Assembly: GCF_020193575.1 (NCBI RefSeq)
Contig: NZ_JADYVD010000025.1
Span: 1-64,000, forward strand
Origin: Ensifer sp. IC4062
GTDB lineage: Bacteria > Pseudomonadota > Alphaproteobacteria > Rhizobiales > Rhizobiaceae
Direction: 5' to 3'
DNA: 64,000 nt
Under the pieces are notes generated by a model. That model was not told the origin of the DNA, did no database searches, and saw nothing but the letters and a program-made list of their open reading frames with translations. Numbering within the stretch: position 1 is the first letter of the stretch; each line of letters begins with the position of its first letter. Below are positions 36,769 to 45,446 of this stretch, piece after piece. A program made the position numbers and the translations under genes.

Positions 36769-37966
36769 GAAGGGCCTCTTTGAAGTTGGTGACGAGGAGT
36801 TCTGCAAATTGCGGATCGTTGATGTGAAGGGGAACGCGGATGAGTTGCCGCTTGGTCGTCCGGCGAAGCGTGCGCTCGAGCGCTGCGAAGAGCGCGCTAT
36901 CTGCTTCGGGATCGTGGAAGGGCTGACCAGGCGCATCGATCGCCGAGACGCCGAGTTCGGGAATCAGGAAGCGGACCGGGCCCTCGCAAAGGTTCAGCCG
37001 TTCTGCAATCCATTCGCCGATCATGTTGCATTCCTCCGGGGTCGTCCGCATCAGCGTGACCTGGGGATTATGGACATGCAGGCGGCGCGATCGGAACTGA
37101 CTGGGCACCGTGTCCATCGCTCCGAAATTGACCATGTCGAGTGCGCCGCAGGAGCCAACATAGGGCAGTCCGGTCCGGGCGAAGGCACCGAACCGATCGG
37201 CGGTACAGGGGAAGACGCCGCCGATGAGATAGTCGCAGACTTCCGTTGTGGAGACATCAATGCCGCCGACAAGCAGGCCGGAGTCGGCGAGCTTTTCGAA
37301 GGACTGACCGCCGGTTCCGGTGGCATGAAACACCAGGCAATCGAAGTCTACCTCGAGCGCCCGGGTGACCGCCTGAACGCAAGGGGTCGTGACACCGAAC
37401 ATCGTCAGGCCGATCGCCGGCCGCTCGTCCGCCGCAGCGCTCACTTTGTTGAGCACCATGCCGGCGATGGAATGAGCGGCATTGCCCAGCACCACCCGCG
37501 AGATGCGGTTGAGCCCGGAAACATCCGTCACCGAATACATCATGCTGATGTCGGTCGGTCCGACATAGGGCGCGACATTCCCGGAGGCGACGGTGGAAAT
37601 GAGCACCTTCGGCACTCCGATCGGGAGCGCGCGCATAGCAGGCGCGATCAAGGCGGTGCCACCCGTTCCGCCCGCGCCGATGAGACCGTCGATGTCCTGG
37701 CGTGATCGGATGTATTCCACCAGGGCCTCAGACATTGCGGCGACCGCCTTGCCGCGATCCTTGAGCTCTTCGGGTTTTGGCGGGTTCGGATGGAAGCGTG
37801 CGACCTCCGACGGCTGGACGTCGACATCGTCGGCTTCCTTATGAAACTCCGAAACAGAAACATCGACCAGGACGGCGTCACACCCTGCCTGCCGGACAAG
37901 ATCGCGTAGATAGCGCAGTTCGCTGCCCTTGGTATCGCAGGTTCCGACTACATAGACTGTATTCAT
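36758..37966 (-). CDS. Tm-1-like (UPF0261) ATP-binding protein
   Basis: This 402-residue protein is related to the N-terminal part of tomato Tm-1 and to UPF0261 proteins. The start [20 protein letters not shown] has a GGGAGGAAAA site at 37966; the ATG at 38011 is ignored. Gly-rich segments [40 protein letters not shown] and [19 protein letters not shown] fit the nucleotide-binding fold. It is the first gene of the operon running to 32281 and is divergent from the short TIM-barrel gene at 38103. The 18-base repeat at 38061 lies in between. Confidence 0.85.
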   Translation of the reverse strand: MNTVYVVGTCDTKGSELRYLRDLVRQAGCDAVLVDVSVSEFHKEADDVDVQPSEVARFHPNPPKPEELKDRGKAVAAMSEALVEYIRSRQDIDGLIGAGGTGGTALIAPAMRALPIGVPKVLISTVASGNVAPYVGPTDISMMYSVTDVSGLNRISRVVLGNAAHSIAGMVLNKVSAAADERPAIGLTMFGVTTPCVQAVTRALEVDFDCLVFHATGTGGQSFEKLADSGLLVGGIDVSTTEVCDYLIGGVFPCTADRFGAFARTGLPYVGSCGALDMVNFGAMDTVPSQFRSRRLHVHNPQVTLMRTTPEECNMIGEWIAERLNLCEGPVRFLIPELGVSAIDAPGQPFHDPEADSALFAALERTLRRTTKRQLIRVPLHINDPQFAELLVTNFKEALREH

Positions 37967-38060
37967 CGTTTTCCTCCCGGCCCTTCTCAGTGAACCTTCC
38001 ACGCCTGACAAAACCGTAGTTGCGCCCGCCGCGGCAAATCAATTGGCGCTGGCCGACGGT

Positions 38061-38078
38061 TTGGGTAGAATTGGGTAA
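38061..38078. promoter_or_regulatory. Tandem TTGGGTA repeat, copy A
   Basis: TTGGGTAGAATTGGGTAA contains two TTGGGTA units whose starts are ten bases apart, about one DNA turn. It lies between the divergent Tm-1-like and short TIM-barrel genes. The same element with one base change stands before the ABC binding-protein gene at 43073. It is therefore a good candidate operator for a regulator of the whole locus. Confidence 0.55.
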
Positions 38079-38102
38079 TCGTTCACGGGTATACGAGTGC
38101 AC

Positions 38103-38687
38103 ATGCCTTCCACACTCCCCTCCATTCCGATCGTGACGGATCTCGCCGCTATCGCGGGCGAAGAGCCGCAATCCGTGAGGCTCTATTGCCCCTCCTGCGA
38201 AGGATTGGACGGCAGCGCCTACGACAGCCTGGTGCTGCTCCCGATCCACGACGCCAACGAACGCCTTCTGGCCGAGATCCGGAACGGGGTTCGGAGCGAG
38301 GCCCAAGTTTTTGCGGGCGTGTTCGCCCTTGATCCTTTCCGCCGCCACGTCGACATCCTCAAGGCCCTCGGGGCCGCCGGCTGTCACAGGGTCGTCAACT
38401 TTCCGAGCGTGACCGCGATCGACGGCGAAATGCGCGTCAGCCTCGAGGACTTCGGCTACGGGGTCACCGCCGAGATCAATCTCTTGCGGACGGCGGTCGC
38501 GAAGGGCTTCAGCGCGCTTGCCGTCGTCGACAGTTTCGGCATGGCGCAGGAAGCTGTCGCGATCGGCGTCAGCGGACTGATCGCGGCGCGGCATGCCAAC
38601 GACGCCATGATCGCCGACCTCTTAGAGCTTGCGCATGAGACCTCCCTGGGGCTGTTTCGACTTCCCGACGCCGTCGGCGGAACGTGA
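38103..38687 (+). CDS. Short PEP-hydrolase-like TIM-barrel protein
   Basis: This 194-residue protein is distantly related to the TIM barrel encoded at 35911. GVFALDPFRRHVDILKALGA and HRVVNFPSVTAIDGEMR correspond to the [15 protein letters not shown] region, but the front of the barrel, with the GGAGTG loop, is missing. It may be a shortened, non-catalytic partner or a decaying gene. The frame is otherwise clean. A GTG at 38097 is an alternative start. It is the only plus-strand gene in this locus, divergent from the Tm-1-like gene and convergent with the ATPase gene, from which it is separated by eight bases. Confidence 0.6.
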   Translation: MPSTLPSIPIVTDLAAIAGEEPQSVRLYCPSCEGLDGSAYDSLVLLPIHDANERLLAEIRNGVRSEAQVFAGVFALDPFRRHVDILKALGAAGCHRVVNFPSVTAIDGEMRVSLEDFGYGVTAEINLLRTAVAKGFSALAVVDSFGMAQEAVAIGVSGLIAARHANDAMIADLLELAHETSLGLFRLPDAVGGT

Positions 38688-38695
38688 ACGGATGT

Positions 38696-39763
38696 TCAGC
38701 CGGTAATCCGCGCGCCGGAGTTCGGGTCGAAAAGATGGGCGCTGCCTTTCCTCGGCCTGAGCCAGATTTTTTCGCCAGGCCGCACGTCGGCCCGGTCCCT
38801 GAGTACCACGACGACGTCGCGCCCTCCGACCGTGACGTAGAGCTGTGTTTCGGAACCGGTCGGCTCGACGACCACGACCTCTGCGGGAATACCGGTTTCG
38901 CCGAGCTCAAGGTGCTCCGGACGAATCCCGTAGGTCACCTCCGAGCGGCCGGTGAGCGTAGGACAGGCATCAACCGGCAGCTCCACGCCTTCCGGGGTCT
39001 TTAGAGCCGGACTGTTCGCTAAGGCGACCGTCGCCGGCAGGAAGTTCATCGACGGCGATCCGATAAAGCCGGCGACGAAGATGTTGGCCGGGCGGTCGTA
39101 AAGTTCGAGCGGCGTGCCCATCTGCTCCACCCGTCCCTCGTTCATGACGACGATCTTGTCGGCCATGGTCATTGCCTCGATCTGATCGTGCGTGACATAG
39201 ACGGTCGTGATCTTCAGCCTCTGGTGCAACGCCTTGATTTCGGCGCGCATCTGCACCCTGAGCTTGGCATCAAGGTTAGACAGCGGCTCGTCGAACAGGA
39301 AGACCTGCGGGTCGCGCACGATCGCCCGGCCCATGGCGACGCGCTGTCGCTGGCCACCAGAAAGCGCGCGCGGATAACGATCCAACAACTTACCGAGTCC
39401 GAGGATAGCCGCCGCCTTGTCGACGCGTTCATCGATCTCTGCCCGCGGGCGTTTGCGCAGTTTCAGCGCAAAGCCCATGTTCTCGGCAACGGTCATGTGC
39501 GGATAGAGCGCGTAGTTCTGGAAGACGATCGCCATGTCACGTTCCTTGGCAGGGCGATCGTTGATCACCTCGGCTCCCATCAGGAGATCGCCACCGGAGA
39601 TCTCCTCCAGTCCCGCCAGCATGCGTAAGAGCGTGGACTTGCCGCATCCAGACGGTCCCACCAGAACGACGAACTCCCCATCCTCGATTTTGAACGAAAG
39701 TTGAGGGATGACGGTCAGAGCGCCATAACGCTTGGTGACATTGCGGATAGTTACATCAGTCAT
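38696..39763 (-). CDS. Carbohydrate ABC transporter ATPase (UgpC/MsmX type)
   Basis: This is a 355-residue ATPase of a CUT1-type sugar importer. Walker A is GPSGCGKS, the signature is LSGGQRQR, Walker B is VFLFDEPLSNLD and the switch is YVTHDQIEA. The C-terminal TOBE/OB part carries IRPEHLELGETGIPAEVVVV. The start has an AGAAAGGCC-type site. It ends the SBP-permease-permease-ATPase operon. ATPases of this class often serve more than one importer. Confidence 0.9.
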   Translation of the reverse strand: MTDVTIRNVTKRYGALTVIPQLSFKIEDGEFVVLVGPSGCGKSTLLRMLAGLEEISGGDLLMGAEVINDRPAKERDMAIVFQNYALYPHMTVAENMGFALKLRKRPRAEIDERVDKAAAILGLGKLLDRYPRALSGGQRQRVAMGRAIVRDPQVFLFDEPLSNLDAKLRVQMRAEIKALHQRLKITTVYVTHDQIEAMTMADKIVVMNEGRVEQMGTPLELYDRPANIFVAGFIGSPSMNFLPATVALANSPALKTPEGVELPVDACPTLTGRSEVTYGIRPEHLELGETGIPAEVVVVEPTGSETQLYVTVGGRDVVVVLRDRADVRPGEKIWLRPRKGSAHLFDPNSGARITG

Positions 39764-39806
39764 ATTCTGCCCGGCCTTTCTACTAAGATTGCACCGACCA
39801 TGCGGG

Positions 39807-40640
39807 TTACTTGACGGAGCCCATGGTCATGCCTTGCACCAAGTAGCGCTGCATTATGAAGGCGAAGACGATGACCGGCGTCGACACCAGGAAAGCCGCA
39901 GCACCCACGGCGTCCCACTGTACGCCGTACTGGGTTCTAAAGCCGAGCATCGCCAAGGGCGCAGTCGGGCTCACGGACGTGGTCAGGATCAGGGCAAATA
40001 GAAATTCGTTCCACACTCCGATGAACACGAAGACGGCGGTCGCCAGCATCCCGCCAAGCACCAGCGGCAACATGATCTTTGTGAACACCTGCCATTCGCT
40101 GCAACCGTCCGAAATCGCTGCCTCGCGGAGCGTCGGATGCACCTCCATGAAGAAGCTGCGCATCAGCCAGATCGCGAAGGGAATATTGACAGCGACGTTG
40201 ATGACGACCAGCGCTTGATAGGTGTCGAGTTGGTGGAGGCGTGTGGCGATCAGATAGACCGGCACGCCGATCGCAATCGCTGGAATGATGCGCGCAATAA
40301 GGATCGCCACCAGAAGAGCACCGCCCCGCCTGCTGACATGGGCAAGCGCGTAAGCCGCAGGCGCGGAAACCCCGATCACGAGTACAACGCTCACAATCGT
40401 CACCACCGCACTGTTGATGATGTATTTCTGAAACCCGGTCACTTCGAACAGGTGCTTAAAGCCGGCGAGCGTCGGCTCGAAGATGAAGCGGGGCGGCATC
40501 GAGATCGTATCGACGCCATGGCGGAAGCCGGTCAGCACCATCCACGTATATGGGAACAGATAGACGAAGGCGAGCACGCACCAGAAGAGTGTCCAGAGCA
40601 GCTTGCGAGTGGTGCGGTTGGTTTTGGATGAAGTAGCCAT
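39807..40640 (-). CDS. Carbohydrate ABC transporter permease (MalG type)
   Basis: This is a 277-residue inner-membrane permease with six predicted helices. It starts MATSSKTNRTTRKLLWTLFW and carries the EAA loop REAAISDGCSEWQVFTKIMLP and the MalG-type end YLVQGMTMGSVK. It lies 12 bases behind the other permease gene and forms the channel with it. Confidence 0.9.
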   Translation of the reverse strand: MATSSKTNRTTRKLLWTLFWCVLAFVYLFPYTWMVLTGFRHGVDTISMPPRFIFEPTLAGFKHLFEVTGFQKYIINSAVVTIVSVVLVIGVSAPAAYALAHVSRRGGALLVAILIARIIPAIAIGVPVYLIATRLHQLDTYQALVVINVAVNIPFAIWLMRSFFMEVHPTLREAAISDGCSEWQVFTKIMLPLVLGGMLATAVFVFIGVWNEFLFALILTTSVSPTAPLAMLGFRTQYGVQWDAVGAAAFLVSTPVIVFAFIMQRYLVQGMTMGSVK

Positions 40641-40652
40641 GCCTCACCTCCC

Positions 40653-41582
40653 CTAGTGGCGGTTGACGCTTGCGCCGCGGAACAGGCGCCAGATCAGCGG
40701 CGCGCTGATCGCGAGAACGAAGACGACATAGATCCACGAGATCGCGGTGGTTCTGCCGATATCGAAGACCTTGAAGCCTGTGTTGTAGGCGTAGACGCTG
40801 AGCGTCGTCGTGACGTTGCCGGGGCCTCCCAAAGTCAACAGGAAGATCTTGTCGAAGTCGGCCATGACGCCGATGATACGAAACGCCGCGGCAATCATGA
40901 TGTAGGGGACGAGATGCGGCAGCGTCAGGTAGCGGAAGACCTGGAGCGCATTGGCGCCATCGGCTTGCGCGGCGCTCACCGTGTCCCGGTCGAGAGACTG
41001 CAGCCCGGCGAGGATGATCAGCGTGAAGAACGGCGTCGACTGCCACACATCCATGATGATGACGGAGGCGAGCGCAACGGTGAGGCTCAGCCACGGTACC
41101 GGCTCGAAGCCGAGCGTCCCCAAGAGATAGTTGAAGACGCCGGAATCCTGCTCATAGAGCAGCTTCCAGAAGATCCCGACGACCGCCGGCGTGATCACCA
41201 TTGGGATCAGCATCAGGGAGCGAAAGAGGCCGCGGCCGAAAAATTCCAGGTTCAGAAGGACGGCAAACAGGATGCCGAGTGCGCATTCCAGGGAGACCGC
41301 GACCACGGCATAGATGAGCGTAACGCGGATCGACGCCCAGAACTCGCTGCTCCTCAAAATATCGGTATAATTGAGAAGGCCGATGAAGTCCTGATCGCTG
41401 CCAGGGACGACAAGGGACCAGCCGGTAAGGCTGTAGTAGAACGAGTAGACCAGCGGCACGCCAAGAACAAGAGCCATGATCGCTGCAGCCGGTAGCGTGA
41501 ACCAGACCATCGTGCTGATGCGGATGCGGCGATGCCTGCGAACGGCGATGCCATCGCGTGGAACTGTTTGAGAGATCGTCAT
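40653..41582 (-). CDS. Carbohydrate ABC transporter permease (MalF/UgpA type)
   Basis: This is a 309-residue inner-membrane permease. The start MTISQTVPRDGIAV at 41582 is preferred to the ATG at 41765, which would overlap the binding-protein gene. Six hydrophobic helices and the EAA loop SAAQADGANALQVFRYLTLPHL are seen. It is the second gene of the importer operon. Confidence 0.9.
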   Translation of the reverse strand: MTISQTVPRDGIAVRRHRRIRISTMVWFTLPAAAIMALVLGVPLVYSFYYSLTGWSLVVPGSDQDFIGLLNYTDILRSSEFWASIRVTLIYAVVAVSLECALGILFAVLLNLEFFGRGLFRSLMLIPMVITPAVVGIFWKLLYEQDSGVFNYLLGTLGFEPVPWLSLTVALASVIIMDVWQSTPFFTLIILAGLQSLDRDTVSAAQADGANALQVFRYLTLPHLVPYIMIAAAFRIIGVMADFDKIFLLTLGGPGNVTTTLSVYAYNTGFKVFDIGRTTAISWIYVVFVLAISAPLIWRLFRGASVNRH

Positions 41583-41664
41583 CAGGTAAGCTATCTTCGG
41601 ATTTGCCGTTGTAAAAAGGAGGGGCAGACGGGGAGGAACGCCTGCCCCTCGCGGGAGCGCGACC

Positions 41665-42960
41665 TCAAGTTTTGAGATAGCCGCGGCGCCGCATGAAGGA
41701 TTCGACCTTGCCTTGAAGGTCGCTTGCCGCTTGTTCCGGTGTCTTGATCTTCGCCACCGCCGCATTCACCTCATCATAGATCATGATGTGGATCTGCTCG
41801 GCTTCCTTGATCGGCGGATATTCGGCGACGTCGCCCTGAAGCCCGGCGAGCACGGCCGGCCGGTTGGGAGCCTGCTTGATGAGTTCCGCATCCTTGAGCG
41901 CCGAGATGCGGGCGGGAGCACCACCAATCAGACCCATGCGGCGAACAATATCGGGTGACGTCAGCCATGCCACGTAGAGCTTGGCGGCGTCCTTCGACCG
42001 AGAGGAATCGTTGACACCCATCGACCAGCCACCCAAGAGGGATGCCTGCGGCATCGGTGACCAACCGATCTTGTCGTGGACCTGAGACCTCTGCGGGTTG
42101 AGCAGATCGCCAAAAGCTCCGGGCCACATCATCGACTGCCCCGACTGACCGGTCGACAGGCTGTTGAACATCTCCGGGAAATCCCAGGCAAGATTGCCGG
42201 GAGGGCTGATCGCCGCCAGCTTCTCGACCAGGAACTTCATGGTGTTAACGCCCGCTTCGCTACCAAAGGTCGGCGCGCCGGACGCATCGAAGTACTCGCC
42301 GCCCATCGACTTGAAAACCATGATCCAGGTCACGGTCGTTTGAATGCCCTTGCCCGCCGGCATCGCATAACCGAACTGGCTGTTGCCGACGAGCTTGGCG
42401 CCGCGCTCAACCACTTCTTCCCAGGTTTTCGGTGCGGCCTCAGGATCGAGGCCCGCAGCCTTGTAGGCCTCCTTGTTCCAGACGAACAGCGTCACATCGC
42501 CGAGTGTCGGTAAACCGATGAGCTTGTTGTTGGCGCGCCCATAGATTTCGAGCGCGCGTTGTGGATAGTCTTCAAGCGCGAGATCCGGCGCACCCGGGAT
42601 TTCCGCCGGAATATTGGAAAGATCGGCACAGTACGGTTCGATCTCGAACTTCCACTGATAGGCGAAGTTGAAGACGTCGAAGGACGCAGCACCACTGGTC
42701 AGATCGAGGATCAGTTTTTGGTATTGCTCGTTATAGGACAGGTTGACGTATTCGACGGCGACGCCGGTCGCCTCGGTGAAGTCGCGACTGACCGTCGCCA
42801 TGGCTTCAAATGCGGCGCCGGTCGAGGCGAGAGCACGGATTTTCTGACCCGAATAGGTCTTCGGGAGCGAAGCGCCGGCATCTTGCGCGAATGCGCGGGT
42901 GAGGCTGGAGCCAAGGAACGGTAGAGCCACGAGCCCAGCAGTGAATGTACGACGTTTCAT
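41665..42960 (-). CDS. Carbohydrate ABC transporter binding protein
   Basis: This is a 431-residue family 1 extracellular solute-binding protein. The signal peptide is MKRRTFTAGLVALPFLGSSL, with cleavage after TRAFA. The start at 42960 has a TAGGAGGAGA site. The pattern VEYVNLSYNEQYQKLILDLT, DVFNFAYQWKFEIEPY and GWSMGVNDSSRSKDAAKLYV fits sugar or sugar-phosphate ligands. It is the first gene of the importer operon, and the TTGGGTA tandem repeat lies about 110 bases upstream. Neighbouring genes suggest a sugar acid or polyol, but this is not established. Confidence 0.88.
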   Translation of the reverse strand: MKRRTFTAGLVALPFLGSSLTRAFAQDAGASLPKTYSGQKIRALASTGAAFEAMATVSRDFTEATGVAVEYVNLSYNEQYQKLILDLTSGAASFDVFNFAYQWKFEIEPYCADLSNIPAEIPGAPDLALEDYPQRALEIYGRANNKLIGLPTLGDVTLFVWNKEAYKAAGLDPEAAPKTWEEVVERGAKLVGNSQFGYAMPAGKGIQTTVTWIMVFKSMGGEYFDASGAPTFGSEAGVNTMKFLVEKLAAISPPGNLAWDFPEMFNSLSTGQSGQSMMWPGAFGDLLNPQRSQVHDKIGWSPMPQASLLGGWSMGVNDSSRSKDAAKLYVAWLTSPDIVRRMGLIGGAPARISALKDAELIKQAPNRPAVLAGLQGDVAEYPPIKEAEQIHIMIYDEVNAAVAKIKTPEQAASDLQGKVESFMRRRGYLKT

Positions 42961-43072
42961 ATCTCCTCCTAATTGGAGCCTTTTGCGGCCCCCTCGACCG
43001 CTTCTCCTCTCGCTCCATATGAGAAGTGTTACGGCAGCCCCAGAGCGCATTCAATGCAGATGAAGCCTCTGA

Positions 43073-43090
43073 TTGGGTAAAATTGGGTAA
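43073..43090. promoter_or_regulatory. Tandem TTGGGTA repeat, copy B
   Basis: TTGGGTAAAATTGGGTAA differs in one base from the copy at 38061. It lies upstream of the binding-protein gene. Outside these 18 bases the two regions do not look alike, which argues for a conserved protein-binding site over a simple duplication. Confidence 0.55.
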
Positions 43091-43177
43091 CCACTCAGGT
43101 GCAACTGAGGAGTCTCACGAGGACTATAGGCGGGCGTGGATAGAACCTAGCCCCGGCTAGCGCCGAGGCCAACGACG

Positions 43178-43513
43178 CTATGCGCTTAACTTCTTAATTG
43201 CCTTGAAATTTAAAGCTTGACCGTCAATTTGCACGTCAACCTGCCCGCGGAGGATATAAGGTGCGATCTGCCGGACGAAGCGAGACACGAAGTGATGCGA
43301 CACTTTAAAAGCGTGCCAGCGCCCAGATCGAGCGCACTGATCATTGAACCAGTCGAGCGCTTGGAATCCGCCGACATTTTGAACCGGGCGCTGCACATCC
43401 CATCTGGTAGACTCAGGGGGCAGGCGATCCGAAACTCGGATCCTGACTCGATGTCGCGGTGAGGCTTTGACGGTTACCGGCGTGTGGGATCGAAGGGTGA
43501 TGACTGTACCCAT
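43178..43513 (-). CDS. Hypothetical protein
   Basis: This is a 111-residue basic protein starting MGTVITLRSHTPVTVKASPR at 43513. The preceding ATG at 43570 is less likely, as the sequence AAGGAAACCAAG before 43513 is a fair ribosome site. The middle has an aromatic stretch (FQALDWFNDQCARSGRWHAF) and a His/Phe-rich VSHHFVSRFVRQIAPY. No membrane segment, signal peptide or known domain is recognised. It lies alone between the sugar importer and the DUF433/PIN pair. Confidence 0.5.
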   Translation of the reverse strand: MGTVITLRSHTPVTVKASPRHRVRIRVSDRLPPESTRWDVQRPVQNVGGFQALDWFNDQCARSGRWHAFKVSHHFVSRFVRQIAPYILRGQVDVQIDGQALNFKAIKKLSA

Positions 43514-43724
43514 CTTGGTTTCCTTTGGCTCGGAATTGAGATGGGTCAGGAAACGGCGAGCCGACAGCAACCTTTAACGTTCGAAAACAGTCTGGTCGGC
43601 GGCCCGCCGTTGGTTCGGCAGATTCGGCTCTACCGCTACATTGCGAGCGAAAGCGGTGCTTGAAGTAAATTTTGCTTCGACCCCGATGCAATGACTCTAT
43701 CGATCTTTCTGACTCTCGCACGGG

Positions 43725-44156
43725 CTAGACGTCCAGAACCTCCGGAGGCGACTTGAACGGATTGAGGAGCCGAACCCCACGCCCCGTAAAATCAGAGGTG
43801 TTGCGCGTCACCACAATGAGACCGTGGACGCGGGCGGTCGCGGCCAGAGCAACGTCCCACCGATCTTTGTTCTTATTGCCGAGAAGCCGCGTCCATTCTG
43901 CAACGACGGGCCCGTCAATCGGGATAATACGATCGGAGAACGTTTTTTCGAGCGCCTCGATACCATCAAGGATCTTGCGCGCGCGTTCCGGTTCGCGCTT
44001 CATCAGGGTTTCGGCTCCCCGACGTTTCTCGAACAGTGTGACCACACTCAGCCGGAGGTCCGTGTCATCTACCGTCGCAATCCACTGCTGCACATTCTTA
44101 TGGCCGCCGCGTTTGAGCTCACGAAGAACGTTTTCATCAAGCAAATAAAGCGTCAC
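43725..44156 (-). CDS. PIN-domain toxin (VapC-like)
   Basis: This is a 143-residue PIN-domain ribonuclease-type toxin. The first acidic residue is in LYLLDENVLREL, a second cluster is in NKNKDRWDVALAATARVHGL, and the last is in VVTRNTSDFTGRGVRLLNPF. A GTG at 44156 overlaps the stop of the preceding gene (GTGA), so the two are translated together. As in type II pairs, the toxin gene follows the antitoxin gene. Targets, usually tRNA or rRNA, are unknown here. Confidence 0.8.
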   Translation of the reverse strand: MTLYLLDENVLRELKRGGHKNVQQWIATVDDTDLRLSVVTLFEKRRGAETLMKREPERARKILDGIEALEKTFSDRIIPIDGPVVAEWTRLLGNKNKDRWDVALAATARVHGLIVVTRNTSDFTGRGVRLLNPFKSPPEVLDV

Positions 44157-44791
44157 GGAATAGCCCTTGGTTCGACATCACCAAGGTTTTCATCGTCATC
44201 GAACGCTCCGGCATCAGCCAAAGCTGCCAAAGTAGTCTTCAAGCTCTTGGTTGGATAAGGACGACCTCGCTTCGGATAAGCCTTGGCAAACTCTATGGCT
44301 GCCTCAACCTGGTCGCGCGTCAATGAAGGAAAATCCTTGAGTACTGCGTCCGGACCTTGGTCTCGCGCTAGAGCCGCGACCAAGTACGCCGTGATTGACG
44401 TTCCGCGAATAACAGCTTCACTCCGATCGCCTTTGCTATCAATCCTGCCTTTGATCGCCTCAAGTCTCGTCATCCGGTCTTTCAAGTCGTTGTCAATCTG
44501 CGCAAGGTCCAGTTGCAGCTGCCCGAGCTGGAGTTTGTGAGCATCATCGGGCAATTTACGCAATGCACCATAAAGTCTGCGCCGTCCTGCTGGCGTCAGA
44601 TCCTTCTCAAGTTCATCGGCGAGACGCAGAAAGCGCAGTTCGGCTCGTCCGAGGAGTCTCTGGATTATGTTTCCGACCTTCCTTTGCCGCGCCTGAATGA
44701 TGCCGGTGTCAACCGCCTTGTTCAGCGTTGCCGGAGACCGGCCCAGGACATACCCGGCCTCGCTCAGCGTGAAATTCTGACTTTGCGACAT
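44153..44791 (-). CDS. DUF433-type antitoxin with N-terminal HTH
   Basis: This is a 212-residue protein. The N-terminal part (LSEAGYVLGRSPATLNKAVD) resembles a MerR-like helix-turn-helix. The C-terminal part has the DUF433 pattern VIRGTSITAYLVAALARDQG and PSLTRDQVEAAIEFAKAYPK. DUF433 proteins are common partners of PIN toxins. The start at 44791 is chosen for the HTH; an in-frame start at 44887 adds an unrelated stretch. It is longer than typical DUF433 antitoxins because of a charged middle helix. It is expected to bind the PIN protein and its own promoter. Confidence 0.8.
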   Translation of the reverse strand: MSQSQNFTLSEAGYVLGRSPATLNKAVDTGIIQARQRKVGNIIQRLLGRAELRFLRLADELEKDLTPAGRRRLYGALRKLPDDAHKLQLGQLQLDLAQIDNDLKDRMTRLEAIKGRIDSKGDRSEAVIRGTSITAYLVAALARDQGPDAVLKDFPSLTRDQVEAAIEFAKAYPKRGRPYPTKSLKTTLAALADAGAFDDDENLGDVEPRAIP

Positions 44792-45446
44792 GTTCCGCTC
44801 CACTAATCTATCCCAATGTAGGGATGAATTAGTGGAGGCGCAAGGCCATAGCTTAAAAGGGGAACGCGCGCCGTTGCGTGCAAGCAAGCTTCCTAATAGT
44901 CTGGCTCACCCCAGAACACGGGCCTCGGATCAGTTCTTTTGTCTTATCCCCCACGCGCGAAAGCTTCCGCGTCCCATCACTTCCCGGACGCCAAGTTCAG
45001 CGACGAGATCGAGCGCCGCTCGATGGCTCACCTTCAATTCCATGATGATCATCGACGCGGATCCGATCGGTCGGACGCTGATCGCATCACGTTTTCAACG
45101 CCCCTTTGTCGCCTCGCGAACAAGACGTAGGTTCATCCTCTCTACGAAAATGCCATCTTCATCTTCTCCTCATCCACAGCGTCGGGACCGCCAACATAGG
45201 GCGCTCCATAGTCGCGCCCTGCCGGCTTTCAACGTCCCTCGGGGTGGCGTTTCGCGGGGAGTTCCTTCGGCAGAGACAGGCAAAAGGCCCGTTTTCTTTC
45301 GTTCAATGGCTGGGAACGCGGATGTGCAGTGGCTAAGGCCCCTTTCGAGCCGTCCGGTACCGGCCCTCGCTTTCGGCAAGAAGCTGGCGTCTTCGTGGTT
45401 GTGGGTTGCTTCGGACGTCTGCAAACCATCATTGCAGAATCACCGC
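44792..45446. other. Intergenic region with degenerate coding-like frame
   Basis: The helicase frame is open from 44790, but the first 219 codons look non-coding. On the minus strand 44930-45052 holds a 40-residue frame (MIIMELKVSHRAALDLVAEL, then GVREVMGRGSFRAWGIRQKN) preceded in the same frame by a stop. It looks like the tail of a lost gene or a very small gene. The rest shows no recognised feature, though a promoter for the helicase operon must lie here. Confidence 0.35.

Noticed and set aside
44790-45446. N-terminal extension of 219 codons on the UvrD-like helicase
   Set aside because: The composition is basic and Ser/Arg-rich without family similarity, and it covers the intergenic region; similarity begins only at TYEEFLRIV.
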